Assembly: GCA_017633675.1 (NCBI GenBank)
Contig: JAGBOW010000009.1
Span: forward strand, 1 to 36,196
From: a bacterium
GTDB taxonomy: Bacteria > Cyanobacteriota > Vampirovibrionia > Gastranaerophilales > Gastranaerophilaceae
DNA length: 36,196 bases
Direction: 5' to 3'
The notes beneath the pieces were generated by a model, which was given only the letters and a program-made list of their open reading frames with translations, did not search any database and was not told where the DNA came from. The position numbers were made by a program, and so were the translations under genes. Positions 22,395 through 30,016 of this stretch are shown here, piece after piece. Numbering within the stretch: position 1 is the stretch's first letter; each line of letters opens with the position of its first letter.

Positions 22395-23951
22395 CTAAAC
22401 TGACTTAGTTTCCTGATATTCCGAATCCGTATTTACATCCCACAATAAATTCTTATCCAGATTTTGAAGAATTACTCTTGATGCTATAATTCCGCTTAAA
22501 ACAGAATGATCCATATTGTTATATTTATGCTGACCGTTTCTGCCAATACAATATAAATTATCCAATTTGTTAATATATTCTTTAATTTCGCTAAACTTTT
22601 CATAACTTCCGAAATATGAAGGGTATGCTTTTTTAATCCTTATAACCTTTGAAGTTTTTATGTCACTGCAATCTGTCACATTCAAATTTTTCAGCTCCCG
22701 CAGCCCGAATTCCGTAATATCCTTATCGGACATATTCCAGAAATCATCATTTTCATTACAGAAATATTCAAGATTTATAACAACGTCATTTTTCCAATTT
22801 TTAATAATGTATGGAGAAAAATTATTCATAATATCCAAACGGCCTGCCTTTACACCGTCGTCCTGCAGATAAATCCAGCTGTCGGGAGCTATATTATTTA
22901 CTGTCGGACAATCCGTATTATTTTTTAAATTTATTTTATTAACCAGATAATTTACCAAAATATAATCTCTGTATGAAAGATTTTTTGCAATTTCATAAAT
23001 ATCGTCGGGCACATCATTCATGCCTGTTATAAGGTCTTTTACCGGCATTGATGAAACAAAAATATCACCGAAAATTTCTCTTGTTTCACCTGTTTTTGTA
23101 TTTTTAACTTTTATGGAGGTAATTTTATCATCGGTTTTAACTATATTTACAACTTCCGAATTTAAAATTATTTCACAACCTTTTCTTGTAATTTCATCAG
23201 CCATAGTTTCCCATAACTGCTGACTTCCGAATTTAGGATAATGATATTCGTCAATCAAAGAAATTTCCTTCTTACGCATAAGATTAAGAGGAGTTAAAAC
23301 TGCATTCACAAGAACTTTTACCAAAGAAATTCCTTTTATTCTTTGAGCACCCCAATCTTTTGAAATTTTTGAAGGATGCAATCCCCAGACTTTTTGCGTA
23401 TAACCTTCAAAAAATAACTGATACAAAACACGCCCGAATCTGTTTATCATAAATGTTTCCAAATTTGTTTCCGGAAGCTTACGCAAACAGGATTTTAAAT
23501 AGCTAAAGCCTGCAACAATTGTTGTAGGAATACCCATTGCAAAAACAGTTGCCGCTTTTAACTTTATCGGATAATCCAAAAAATGTTTTTTATAATATAT
23601 CCTTGAAAATCTTTTTCTTTTTAAGAAAACTTTATCTGATTTTTCGGGGTCGGCATCTGTTTGGTCAAAATCAATTTTTCTGCTTAATAAAATATCATCT
23701 TTTGCCGGTTTTCCCTGAAACGGAAGAATTTCATTCCATTGTTCCATTACTTCATTATTTTTTGAATGAAATCTGTGCGGACCTATATCGGTTCCGTTAC
23801 CTTCCTCATCAAAAACAGTCTTGGCAAGTCCGCCGACACAATCTTCCATTTCAACAATAACGGGTTCTATATTACAATCTGCTTTTAAAAGTTCATAAGC
23901 CGTACTCAAACCTGCCGGTCCGCCGCCAATTATAACAATTCTCTTCTTCAT
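22395..23951 (-). CDS. FAD-dependent oxidoreductase (UDP-galactopyranose mutase / HemY-like, COG1232 type)
   Basis: 518 residues from the ATG at 23951. It begins MKKRIVIIGGGPAGLSTAYEL, a Rossmann FAD-binding motif, followed by VIVEMEDCVGGLAKT (ribose-binding acidic residue and GG motif) and GTDIGPHRFHSK. The middle contains RFSRIYYKKHFLDYPIKL, which resembles the UGM/protoporphyrinogen-oxidase substrate region. The C-terminus YCIGRNGQHKYNNMDHSVLSGIIAS is the FAD-closing motif. Family members rearrange sugar rings or oxidise cyclic substrates. Here it neighbours a GT2 and GT39-type enzymes, so an envelope sugar role is more likely than heme synthesis, but the substrate is unknown. It has no SD; TATCAT ends six bases before the ATG. 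A TTG at 23969 would add six residues. Confidence 0.75.
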   Translation of the reverse strand: MKKRIVIIGGGPAGLSTAYELLKADCNIEPVIVEMEDCVGGLAKTVFDEEGNGTDIGPHRFHSKNNEVMEQWNEILPFQGKPAKDDILLSRKIDFDQTDADPEKSDKVFLKRKRFSRIYYKKHFLDYPIKLKAATVFAMGIPTTIVAGFSYLKSCLRKLPETNLETFMINRFGRVLYQLFFEGYTQKVWGLHPSKISKDWGAQRIKGISLVKVLVNAVLTPLNLMRKKEISLIDEYHYPKFGSQQLWETMADEITRKGCEIILNSEVVNIVKTDDKITSIKVKNTKTGETREIFGDIFVSSMPVKDLITGMNDVPDDIYEIAKNLSYRDYILVNYLVNKINLKNNTDCPTVNNIAPDSWIYLQDDGVKAGRLDIMNNFSPYIIKNWKNDVVINLEYFCNENDDFWNMSDKDITEFGLRELKNLNVTDCSDIKTSKVIRIKKAYPSYFGSYEKFSEIKEYINKLDNLYCIGRNGQHKYNNMDHSVLSGIIASRVILQNLDKNLLWDVNTDSEYQETKSV

Positions 23952-23957
23952 AAATGT

Positions 23958-23963
23958 ATGATA
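23958..23963 (-). promoter_or_regulatory. -10 box 6 nt before the flavoprotein gene
   Basis: TATCAT on the minus strand, then ACATTT, then ATG. A weak -35 (TTAATA, 4/6) is 17 bases further upstream. No SD. Part of the leaderless set. Confidence 0.5.
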
Positions 23964-24005
23964 ACACAAAACAGTTATTTTATTAATGTTTATATTATAA
24001 AATTA

Positions 24006-24033
24006 TTGACTAAATACATTTTATCCTGATAAT
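24006..24033 (+). promoter_or_regulatory. Promoter of the GT2 gene
   Basis: TTGACT (24006-24011), a 16-base spacer and GATAAT (24028-24033), 21 bases before the GT2 ATG. It lies back to back with the flavoprotein gene's -10. Confidence 0.6.
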
Positions 24034-24054
24034 ATATTACTGAGGAGAATAGCA

Positions 24055-24846
24055 ATGCTGAGAGGGAAACGGATAGTTGTTGTAATGCCTGCTTATAATG
24101 CGGAAAAAACATTAGAACAGACATTTAATGAAATTCCTAAGGACATAATTGATGAAATCATTTTAATTGATGACAAATCAAATGATAAAACTCCGGAATT
24201 AGCAAAAGAGCTTAATATTACTACAATAGTCCACGACAAAAATCTGGGCTACGGAGGAAATCAGAAATCATGTTACAAGGCAGCATTAAAGGCGGGAGCC
24301 GATATTATAATCATGCTTCACCCCGATTATCAATATACTCCGTCATTAATTCCCGCAATCGCCTCTATGCTCGCATTTAGCCAATATGATATCGTAATTG
24401 CTTCAAGAATGCTTTCAAATGCCTTAGAAGGCGGTATGCCTCTATACAAATACATTTCAAACAAATTTCTTACAAGTTTCGAAAATTTGTTTTTAAATCA
24501 GCATTTATCCGAATACCATACGGGTTACAGAGGATTCACCAAAGAAGTATTGGGAAACTTGCCTTTGGAAGATTGCAGTAATGATTTTATTTTTGATAAT
24601 GAAGTTTTAGCTTTAGCAAAATATAAAGGATATCAGGTTGGAGAAATAAGTTGTCCGACAAAATATTTTCCGGAAGCATCATCAATAAATTTTGCAAGTT
24701 CTTGCAGATACGGTTTTGGAGTTTTAGGAATTTCAATTCTTTATTTGTTGGCACGTTTGGGAATTTATAAATCAAAAATTTTTAAAAGAGATGCCAAAAA
24801 ACTTAATTTGGATTCGGAACTTGTATATTTCCACAAGCATTTATAA
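24055..24846 (+). CDS. Family 2 glycosyltransferase (DPM1/DpgS-like)
   Basis: 263 residues with the GT-A fold of dolichyl/polyprenyl-phosphate sugar transferases. VVVMPAYNAEKTLEQTFNEIP is the N-terminal strand and helix. DEIILIDDKSNDKT gives the nucleotide-binding DD-S motif. NLGYGGNQKSCYKAAL and MLHPDYQYTPSLIPAIAS include the DxD-like metal site. EYHTGYRGFTKEVL is a mid-domain motif. A hydrophobic stretch near the C-terminus (GVLGISILYLLARLGIY) may associate with the membrane. It probably makes a polyprenyl-phosphate sugar donor for the GT39 enzyme that follows 30 bases later. SD GAGGAG. Confidence 0.85.
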   Translation: MLRGKRIVVVMPAYNAEKTLEQTFNEIPKDIIDEIILIDDKSNDKTPELAKELNITTIVHDKNLGYGGNQKSCYKAALKAGADIIIMLHPDYQYTPSLIPAIASMLAFSQYDIVIASRMLSNALEGGMPLYKYISNKFLTSFENLFLNQHLSEYHTGYRGFTKEVLGNLPLEDCSNDFIFDNEVLALAKYKGYQVGEISCPTKYFPEASSINFASSCRYGFGVLGISILYLLARLGIYKSKIFKRDAKKLNLDSELVYFHKHL

Positions 24847-24864
24847 CAAAAGATAAACAATACT

Positions 24865-24870
24865 GATAAT
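24865..24870 (+). promoter_or_regulatory. -10 box 6 nt before the first GT39 gene
   Basis: GATAAT, then ATAAAC, then the ATG at 24877, in the 30-base gap after the GT2 gene. No SD and no good -35. It supports the 24877 start over the ATG at 24901. Confidence 0.4.
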
Positions 24871-24876
24871 ATAAAC

Positions 24877-26382
24877 ATGGGAAATGCCGAAAAAATTATT
24901 ATGAATTTAAAATTATTAAAAAATATAAGCGAAGAAAAGAAATTGTTTTACCGATTTTTGTGCATACACTTTTTAGTATGGACATGTATCGGATTAATCA
25001 GGGCAGTCCTGCCGGCAGATTCACTGGAAGGTATCTACTGGGGTTCTTTGCTGGACTTCGGTTCTCCAAAACATCCTCCGCTTGCGGCATGGATTACTTA
25101 TTTTTCATATCTGCCCTTTAAATGTGATTTTTCAATATATTTTATAAGCCAGTTATTTATTGTAACCGGATTTATTTATACTTACAGGCTTGCAAAATTT
25201 TTTCTTGATGAAAACAAAGCAATGTTATCCATCATAATACTTGAAGGTTGTTGGATTTACACATATATAACAGGATATTACGGATTTAATCCTGATGTGG
25301 TTTTATTATGTTTGCTTCCTGTTATAACTTTTTATTTTTATAAATGCATGAAATATAACAACCCGCCTGATTGGATAAAACTCGGCATAATAGTCGGTTT
25401 AAGCCTTTTAAATAAATATCAAACGATTCTACTTATTATCGGCATGGCTGTTTGGGCTGGTGTTTTTAATCCGAAAACATATAAAAATAAATATTTTTAT
25501 ATTGCAGTTATTATAGCCTTTTTCATATTCTTACCGCATATTTTATGGTTAATAAAATATGATTTTTTCCCGATTTTATATTATGATGAGGAATTAAACA
25601 AAATTAACGGATACAATCATCTGACAGCTCCGTTAATGTTTTTGGGAATGCAGTTTGTTTGTATAATCGGAACTTTGGCTGTATATTGTCTTTTCAGATT
25701 TGTAAAAGCCCGCACAATTGAATTTATAAAAGATTATGACAGAAAACAATTTTGGTTTTTACTTATATTGACTTTTCTTCCGTGCCTTATACATACAATT
25801 ATAGGAATTATTTACGGAAGCGATATTCGTCCGAGATGGGGCTATGTATTTTGGTACATGCTTGGAATTATGCTTTTCTACTTTTTTCCTTGCAAAATTG
25901 ATAACAAAGATTTTAAATTTATCTTGAAATCCGCTTATATTGTAATGCTTATAACTTTTTTAATACTGGGAACACTGTTTACGGTTGAAAAAAATTACCG
26001 AAGCAGATATCCGGTTGCCGAAGTTTTTGAAGATATACAAACGGTCTGGGCCGAAAATTATAATACACCCGTAAAATATATCGGCGGAGATTCCGAATGG
26101 AGCTTTCCGATAACAATTTACGGAGAAGGGCACCCTATAAACATTATGGATACATTCGGATACAAAAATCCTTGGATTGATGAAGAAGATTTAAAAAAAT
26201 CAGGAGCCGTATTTATTGACAGAAACCCTTACAGACTAATCAAATCCGTAAAAAAAGCATGCGGTTATTTGAATGAAGATTTTATAATTTCACCCGTTAA
26301 ATATAATTTTAAAATTTTTAATGCTTTAAATTTATCAAGAGATTATTACACATATTATTTTATTGTTCCGCCAATAAAATAA
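24877..26382 (+). CDS. GT39-type membrane glycosyltransferase (PMT_2/ArnT-like), paralog A
   Basis: 501 residues with about ten hydrophobic segments in the first 380. LPADSLEGIYWGSLLDFGSPKHPPLAAWITY (residues about 46-76) is the ArnT/PMT_2 signature: an acidic pair in the first periplasmic loop and KHPPL. A C-terminal soluble domain follows (EVFEDIQTVWAENYNTPVKYIGGDSEW). Such enzymes move a sugar from a polyprenyl-phosphate carrier to an outer-leaflet acceptor (lipid A, glycan or protein). It shares its layout and local motifs (DTFGYKNPW) with the gene at 26738-28216, so the two are paralogs. It has no SD; -10 box at 24865-24870. Confidence 0.8.
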   Translation: MGNAEKIIMNLKLLKNISEEKKLFYRFLCIHFLVWTCIGLIRAVLPADSLEGIYWGSLLDFGSPKHPPLAAWITYFSYLPFKCDFSIYFISQLFIVTGFIYTYRLAKFFLDENKAMLSIIILEGCWIYTYITGYYGFNPDVVLLCLLPVITFYFYKCMKYNNPPDWIKLGIIVGLSLLNKYQTILLIIGMAVWAGVFNPKTYKNKYFYIAVIIAFFIFLPHILWLIKYDFFPILYYDEELNKINGYNHLTAPLMFLGMQFVCIIGTLAVYCLFRFVKARTIEFIKDYDRKQFWFLLILTFLPCLIHTIIGIIYGSDIRPRWGYVFWYMLGIMLFYFFPCKIDNKDFKFILKSAYIVMLITFLILGTLFTVEKNYRSRYPVAEVFEDIQTVWAENYNTPVKYIGGDSEWSFPITIYGEGHPINIMDTFGYKNPWIDEEDLKKSGAVFIDRNPYRLIKSVKKACGYLNEDFIISPVKYNFKIFNALNLSRDYYTYYFIVPPIK

Positions 26383-26416
26383 TTTTTATGTTAGAATATT
26401 TGCAAAGGAGGGTTTT

Positions 26417-26701
26417 ATGAAAAAATTTATTACTTTATCAGCTTTATTGGCAATTTTGGCACTAAACACACCTGCTTATGCGGGAACTCACGGAAAAAAC
26501 GGTAAGGTTTCGGCAAGATCAATCGGGGCAGGAGCTTTGTCATTATTGATTTGGCCGGGAATAGGTCAGGCTGTTAACGATCAGGGCTATGAAAAAAATG
26601 TTACTCACGCAGTTTTAGGTTTAACAGGAATTTTCAGAATCTGGTCATGTTATGATGCAGTTGTCGACAGGCAAGGCGGAGTTTGGCACAACAGGATATA
26701 G
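26417..26701 (+). CDS. Small exported protein, unknown function
   Basis: 94 residues with a textbook Sec signal peptide (MKKFITLSALLAILALNTPAYA, cleavage after residue 22). The mature 72 residues carry SIGAGALSLLIWPGIGQAVNDQG (a hydrophobic helix) and LTGIFRIWSCYDAVVDRQGGVW, with a single cysteine. The strong SD AAAGGAGGG lies eight bases before the ATG. It sits between two convergent GT39-type paralogs, with a stem-loop after the stop. I recognise no named family; mature protein probably periplasmic or membrane-associated. Confidence 0.7.
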   Translation: MKKFITLSALLAILALNTPAYAGTHGKNGKVSARSIGAGALSLLIWPGIGQAVNDQGYEKNVTHAVLGLTGIFRIWSCYDAVVDRQGGVWHNRI

Positions 26702-26718
26702 AGAAATAAGTTATTAAG

Positions 26719-26752
26719 TTATCAAGGCAATAAGTTTTTATTGCCTTGATAA
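26719..26752. terminator. Stem-loop between convergent genes
   Basis: A 14-bp perfect stem TTATCAAGGCAATA...TATTGCCTTGATAA lies just after the small exported gene and includes the last codons and stop of the convergent GT39 paralog B. Neither side has a clear T-run, so termination is inferred from position and stem strength. Confidence 0.5.
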
Positions 26753-28216
26753 TTTAGTGCCTTCAATCACAACAAACACAAACTCTGACTTCTCACATCT
26801 TCCTAATTTATTGCAAACATTCATTGAGTAAGTTTCAATATTATCAGGTGCAAATCCTAAAATGTTTTTTACTCTTGATTTGAGCATTTCTTTATTTTTA
26901 TCAAAAGCTATCATACCTGATTTTAAGATTTCATCATTATCTGTCCAGGGGTTTTCATGCCCGAATGTATCTAAGACAATTTTCGGACGTTTCGGATTAT
27001 AAAATCCAAACTGGAAAACGTATTCCATATTGCCGGTTATGTATTTCAATTCCGCATTATTTGTTTTTTCTTCCCAAATCGCATTTATTTCGTCAACTGT
27101 TTTGAGAGGAAACGCAATAAAATGCTGAGTTTGTAAAATTCCAAATACCCCGACTGCCGTCAAAGAAACCAATAAACCCAAACAAGCTAATTTAAAAAAG
27201 AATTTATAAGTATTTTCTTTAAATTCAACGGGAAACAAACTAAAAAGAACTATACCGATTGAACTTACCATAATTGTTCCCCACATACCTGGAATTCTGC
27301 TTCCCGTAAAAGTTCCCATAAGACCATGTATAATAATCGGAATTACACCTATACTTAAAACATATACAAAATCTTTTTTATCCAAATTACTGAATTTTAT
27401 ATTTTTTGCCTGATAAGCAATTATCAGATAAACTACAACACAAGGTAAAACCGCCAAAATCTGATCCCCGATAAATTTTATCGGATAAATTATACGATTT
27501 AATATAATTGATAATGCTGAAGATGTTTCACCGGCAATTTCTGCCCTCTCAAACATATAAGCAAATGAGAAAAAATCGTTTTTAAAAAGCCATATAACGT
27601 GCGGTAAAATAACTAAAGCACCAACAAATACCGATAAATATAACCCTTTTTTCTTAAACTGTTCTCTGTCAGTGATTATCAAATATAAAAACAATCCCAA
27701 AAATAAAAATACTATTTGATATTTATCTAAAAATGCCAACCCCGACGTTATACCGAATAAAATCCAATCTTTTAAACGGTTATGCCTGACGGATTTGTAA
27801 AAATAATATGAAACAACAGGCCACAACCCCATCATTACAATATTACAATTAAAACTGTTTACATAAATGTAATAAGAATAATAAAAGCAGAATTCCAAAA
27901 TCATAGAGGCACAAAAAGCTTTTTCTTCCGTCATAAATTGTTTTGCAAGTTTATAAACATAAATAAATCCTATCAAAAGACAAATTTGTCCCGTCATATA
28001 AACAAGAAAATCAAACTGCCCGAAAAAATCATAAACACCCGCCATAAGCCACCCGGAAAACGGAGGATGTTTATTTGTTCCGAAATCAAACAGCTCACCC
28101 CAAGTAATTGCTTCCATTGAATCTACGGAAATTATATTTCTGGTAAGCTGAATTATTGACCATAAAAAAGCCTGAACCGTCAAAAATATATAAAATAATT
28201 TTTTCTTTAAATCCAT
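26738..28216 (-). CDS. GT39-type membrane glycosyltransferase (PMT_2/ArnT-like), paralog B
   Basis: 492 residues with about ten hydrophobic segments. SVDSMEAITWGELFDFGTNKHPPFSGWLMAG (residues about 30-60) matches the catalytic-loop region of paralog A at 24877-26382 (D-S-hydrophobic-E, W-G, D-F-G, KHPP). The C-terminal domain also matches (LDTFGHENPWTDNDEILKSG). It should use a polyprenyl-phosphate sugar; the different loops may mean a different acceptor. The ATG at 28216 has no SD. A perfect TATAAT ends six bases before it. It faces the small exported gene, and its last codons form a stem-loop. Confidence 0.8.
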   Translation of the reverse strand: MDLKKKLFYIFLTVQAFLWSIIQLTRNIISVDSMEAITWGELFDFGTNKHPPFSGWLMAGVYDFFGQFDFLVYMTGQICLLIGFIYVYKLAKQFMTEEKAFCASMILEFCFYYSYYIYVNSFNCNIVMMGLWPVVSYYFYKSVRHNRLKDWILFGITSGLAFLDKYQIVFLFLGLFLYLIITDREQFKKKGLYLSVFVGALVILPHVIWLFKNDFFSFAYMFERAEIAGETSSALSIILNRIIYPIKFIGDQILAVLPCVVVYLIIAYQAKNIKFSNLDKKDFVYVLSIGVIPIIIHGLMGTFTGSRIPGMWGTIMVSSIGIVLFSLFPVEFKENTYKFFFKLACLGLLVSLTAVGVFGILQTQHFIAFPLKTVDEINAIWEEKTNNAELKYITGNMEYVFQFGFYNPKRPKIVLDTFGHENPWTDNDEILKSGMIAFDKNKEMLKSRVKNILGFAPDNIETYSMNVCNKLGRCEKSEFVFVVIEGTKLSRQ

Positions 28217-28222
28217 AGGTAA

Positions 28223-28228
28223 ATTATA
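28223..28228 (-). promoter_or_regulatory. -10 box 6 nt before GT39 paralog B
   Basis: TATAAT (6/6) on the minus strand, then TTACCT, then ATG. No SD and a weak -35. The clearest -10 in the leaderless set. Confidence 0.55.
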
Positions 28229-28266
28229 CTTAAAAATATATTGAAATTACACTATTTGCATAATTT

Positions 28267-28926
28267 TCAATATTCCAAATGTTTAAACACTTTCATTCTT
28301 GTAAACGGCCAAAACAGGAATACTGCCCTGCCGACAAACCTGTCCTCAGAAAGCAACCCCCACCATCTTCCGTCCCAGGAATTTCCCCTGTTATCACCCA
28401 TCATCATGTATTTTCCGTCAGGAATAACCATAGGCCCGCAAAGCATTTCCTCAGTGCAGGGTTTGTCATAATATTCACTAACAATATAAGGTTCGTTTAA
28501 GGGTTCGTCATTTATAAGAACGGTACTTTTTCCCGCATCATCAGTTTTTATTTCAAACTTATCACCGGGAATTGCAATTACACGTTTTATAAATGCGGTA
28601 TCCTTGCAGAAAAATCCTGTCAATCTTGAAAAAACTCTCCACGGAGTATTGGGAAGTTTTTCAGAAGGCGGATAAAATACCATTATATCGCCACGTTTCG
28701 GAGTTGTATAAAATCTTGAAAATCTTTCAACAACAATTCTGTCGTGTTTGATTAATGTCGGATTCATGGAAGGTGACGGTATCCAGCGAATTTCAAACAC
28801 AAAAAATCTTATAATAATGACCATTACAATAACAAAAATTACCGTTTCAATAATCTCTCTTGTTGTCGGGTCAATACTCATATATTTTTCTTTAATTTTA
28901 TTTATAAGTTCCTTTACATCACTCAT
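28267..28926 (-). CDS. lepB: Signal peptidase I
   Basis: 219 residues. One N-terminal transmembrane helix (about 26-43) is followed by the periplasmic catalytic domain. PSPSMNPTL holds the catalytic serine (S53), DRIVVERFS follows, and AFIKRVIAIPGDKFEI holds the general-base lysine (K114). GKYMMMGDNRGNSWDGRWWG is box E. It cleaves Sec and Tat signal peptides at the outer face of the inner membrane. The gene overlaps the polyprenyl synthase 3' end by eight bases (SD GAAGGGAT inside that gene), so the two are co-transcribed. Confidence 0.96.
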   Translation of the reverse strand: MSDVKELINKIKEKYMSIDPTTREIIETVIFVIVMVIIIRFFVFEIRWIPSPSMNPTLIKHDRIVVERFSRFYTTPKRGDIMVFYPPSEKLPNTPWRVFSRLTGFFCKDTAFIKRVIAIPGDKFEIKTDDAGKSTVLINDEPLNEPYIVSEYYDKPCTEEMLCGPMVIPDGKYMMMGDNRGNSWDGRWWGLLSEDRFVGRAVFLFWPFTRMKVFKHLEY

Positions 28927-29749
28927 CTTTTAATCCCTTCACCAAATCCGACAAAGCCTCTTTATATATGCTTTCATGCAAAATATCCATTGATTTTAAA
29001 GCTTTATCTATATAATTATTCAATAAACTTCTTGTTTTTTCAAGTCCGATATCAGTTACCTCCAAGCTGTTTGAAAATATCACGGGTGCCGTATAAATAC
29101 CTTCTTTCACATCAGTTTTTGAAGTGTTGTAATTATTTAAATCATCTTTGATTTGAAAAGCCATACCAAAAAATTTTGCAAAATCGTAATCATTATTTAT
29201 ACCGGCAAGTTTCAAACTGCCTTTTAAAGACAAATCAAATAAATCAGCAGTTTTTTGTTCGGTTTTGGTTAAATAATTTTTTAACTCGGGAATTTCAAAA
29301 ATCATTTTATATTGAGAAATTTCACCTTTTGTCATGTTTTTCAGGGTTTTGCAAAACATTTCAACAAGTTCCAAAGAGCCTAATGATAAAACTTTTTCCA
29401 TAGCAACCGATAATATATAGTCACCTGAAATTACGGCAATTTTATTCCCTAAATCTTCGTTGAGTGAATTTTTACCCCGTCTTATTGTACTTTCATCAAT
29501 AACATCATCATGGATTAATGATGCATTGTGAACAAGTTCAATTGCAGATTGATATTTAATTTGCGTTTCATCAATATTCTTCCCTGATGCTTTCAGATAC
29601 AAAAAAGACAAAAGCGGTCTTATGTGTTTTGAAGGTGAATTTAAAAACTCCAAAACTTTATCATCAATACTAATATCGGAGATTAATTCTTTTTTCAGAA
29701 GATTAATTTCAACCTGCATTATATTCAGGATTTCAGAATATCCTTGCAT
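28919..29749 (-). CDS. Polyprenyl diphosphate synthase (trans-isoprenyl)
   Basis: 276 residues, shorter than the usual 320. The first Asp-rich motif is intact: LVHNASLIHDDVIDESTIRRG (DDxxD). KTADLFDLSLKG and GEISQYK also fit the family. The second Asp-rich motif reads FQIKDDLNNY, so the last Asp of DDxxD is Asn, and the following GK.TLP loop reads EGIYTAPVIF. It should make a C30-C50 prenyl diphosphate, for quinone or a carrier lipid. Product length is not predictable here. The ATG at 29749 has TATTAT six bases upstream and no SD. The next Met (residue 11) is possible. It forms an operon with lepB. Confidence 0.85.
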   Translation of the reverse strand: MQGYSEILNIMQVEINLLKKELISDISIDDKVLEFLNSPSKHIRPLLSFLYLKASGKNIDETQIKYQSAIELVHNASLIHDDVIDESTIRRGKNSLNEDLGNKIAVISGDYILSVAMEKVLSLGSLELVEMFCKTLKNMTKGEISQYKMIFEIPELKNYLTKTEQKTADLFDLSLKGSLKLAGINNDYDFAKFFGMAFQIKDDLNNYNTSKTDVKEGIYTAPVIFSNSLEVTDIGLEKTRSLLNNYIDKALKSMDILHESIYKEALSDLVKGLKDE

Positions 29750-29755
29750 AACAAT

Positions 29756-29761
29756 ATAATA
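29756..29761 (-). promoter_or_regulatory. -10 box 6 nt before the polyprenyl synthase gene
   Basis: TATTAT on the minus strand, then ATTGTT, then ATG. No SD. It is divergent from the yidD promoter, 33 bases away. Confidence 0.5.
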
Positions 29762-29770
29762 TCATAAAAG

Positions 29771-29799
29771 TTGTAACAAAAATCTGCTTATGGTATAGA
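29771..29799 (+). promoter_or_regulatory. Promoter of yidD, predicting a leaderless mRNA
   Basis: TTGTAA (29771-29776), a 17-base spacer and TATAGA (29794-29799), then seven bases to the ATG at 29807. Both boxes match 4/6. No SD is present. Confidence 0.45.
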
Positions 29800-29806
29800 A
29801 AATTAG

Positions 29807-30013
29807 ATGAAAAAAATAATTTTATTTTTAATCACAATTTATCAGAAAATATCAAAATATACCCCTGCCGTATGCAGATTTTATCCGACCTGTTCGCAAT
29901 ACACAAAGGAAGCCGTTGAAAAATACGGAGTTTTAAAGGGAATTTGGCTTGGTATAAAACGGATTTTAAGATGCCACCCCAAAAACCCGGGCGGATACGA
30001 TCCCGTACCGTAA
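29807..30013 (+). CDS. yidD: Membrane protein insertion efficiency factor
   Basis: A 68-residue protein with the strict YidD signature: [27 protein letters not shown], then [25 protein letters not shown]. It includes the three conserved cysteines and the C-terminal R-C-H-P-x-x-x-G-G-x-D-P-V-P motif. It is peripheral at the inner membrane, where it assists YidC/Sec membrane insertion. Elsewhere it usually sits near rnpA, yidC or rpmH; here it stands alone and ends three bases before a convergent gene. No SD; TATAGA box seven bases before the ATG. Confidence 0.95.
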   Translation: MKKIILFLITIYQKISKYTPAVCRFYPTCSQYTKEAVEKYGVLKGIWLGIKRILRCHPKNPGGYDPVP

Positions 30014-30016
30014 TCT

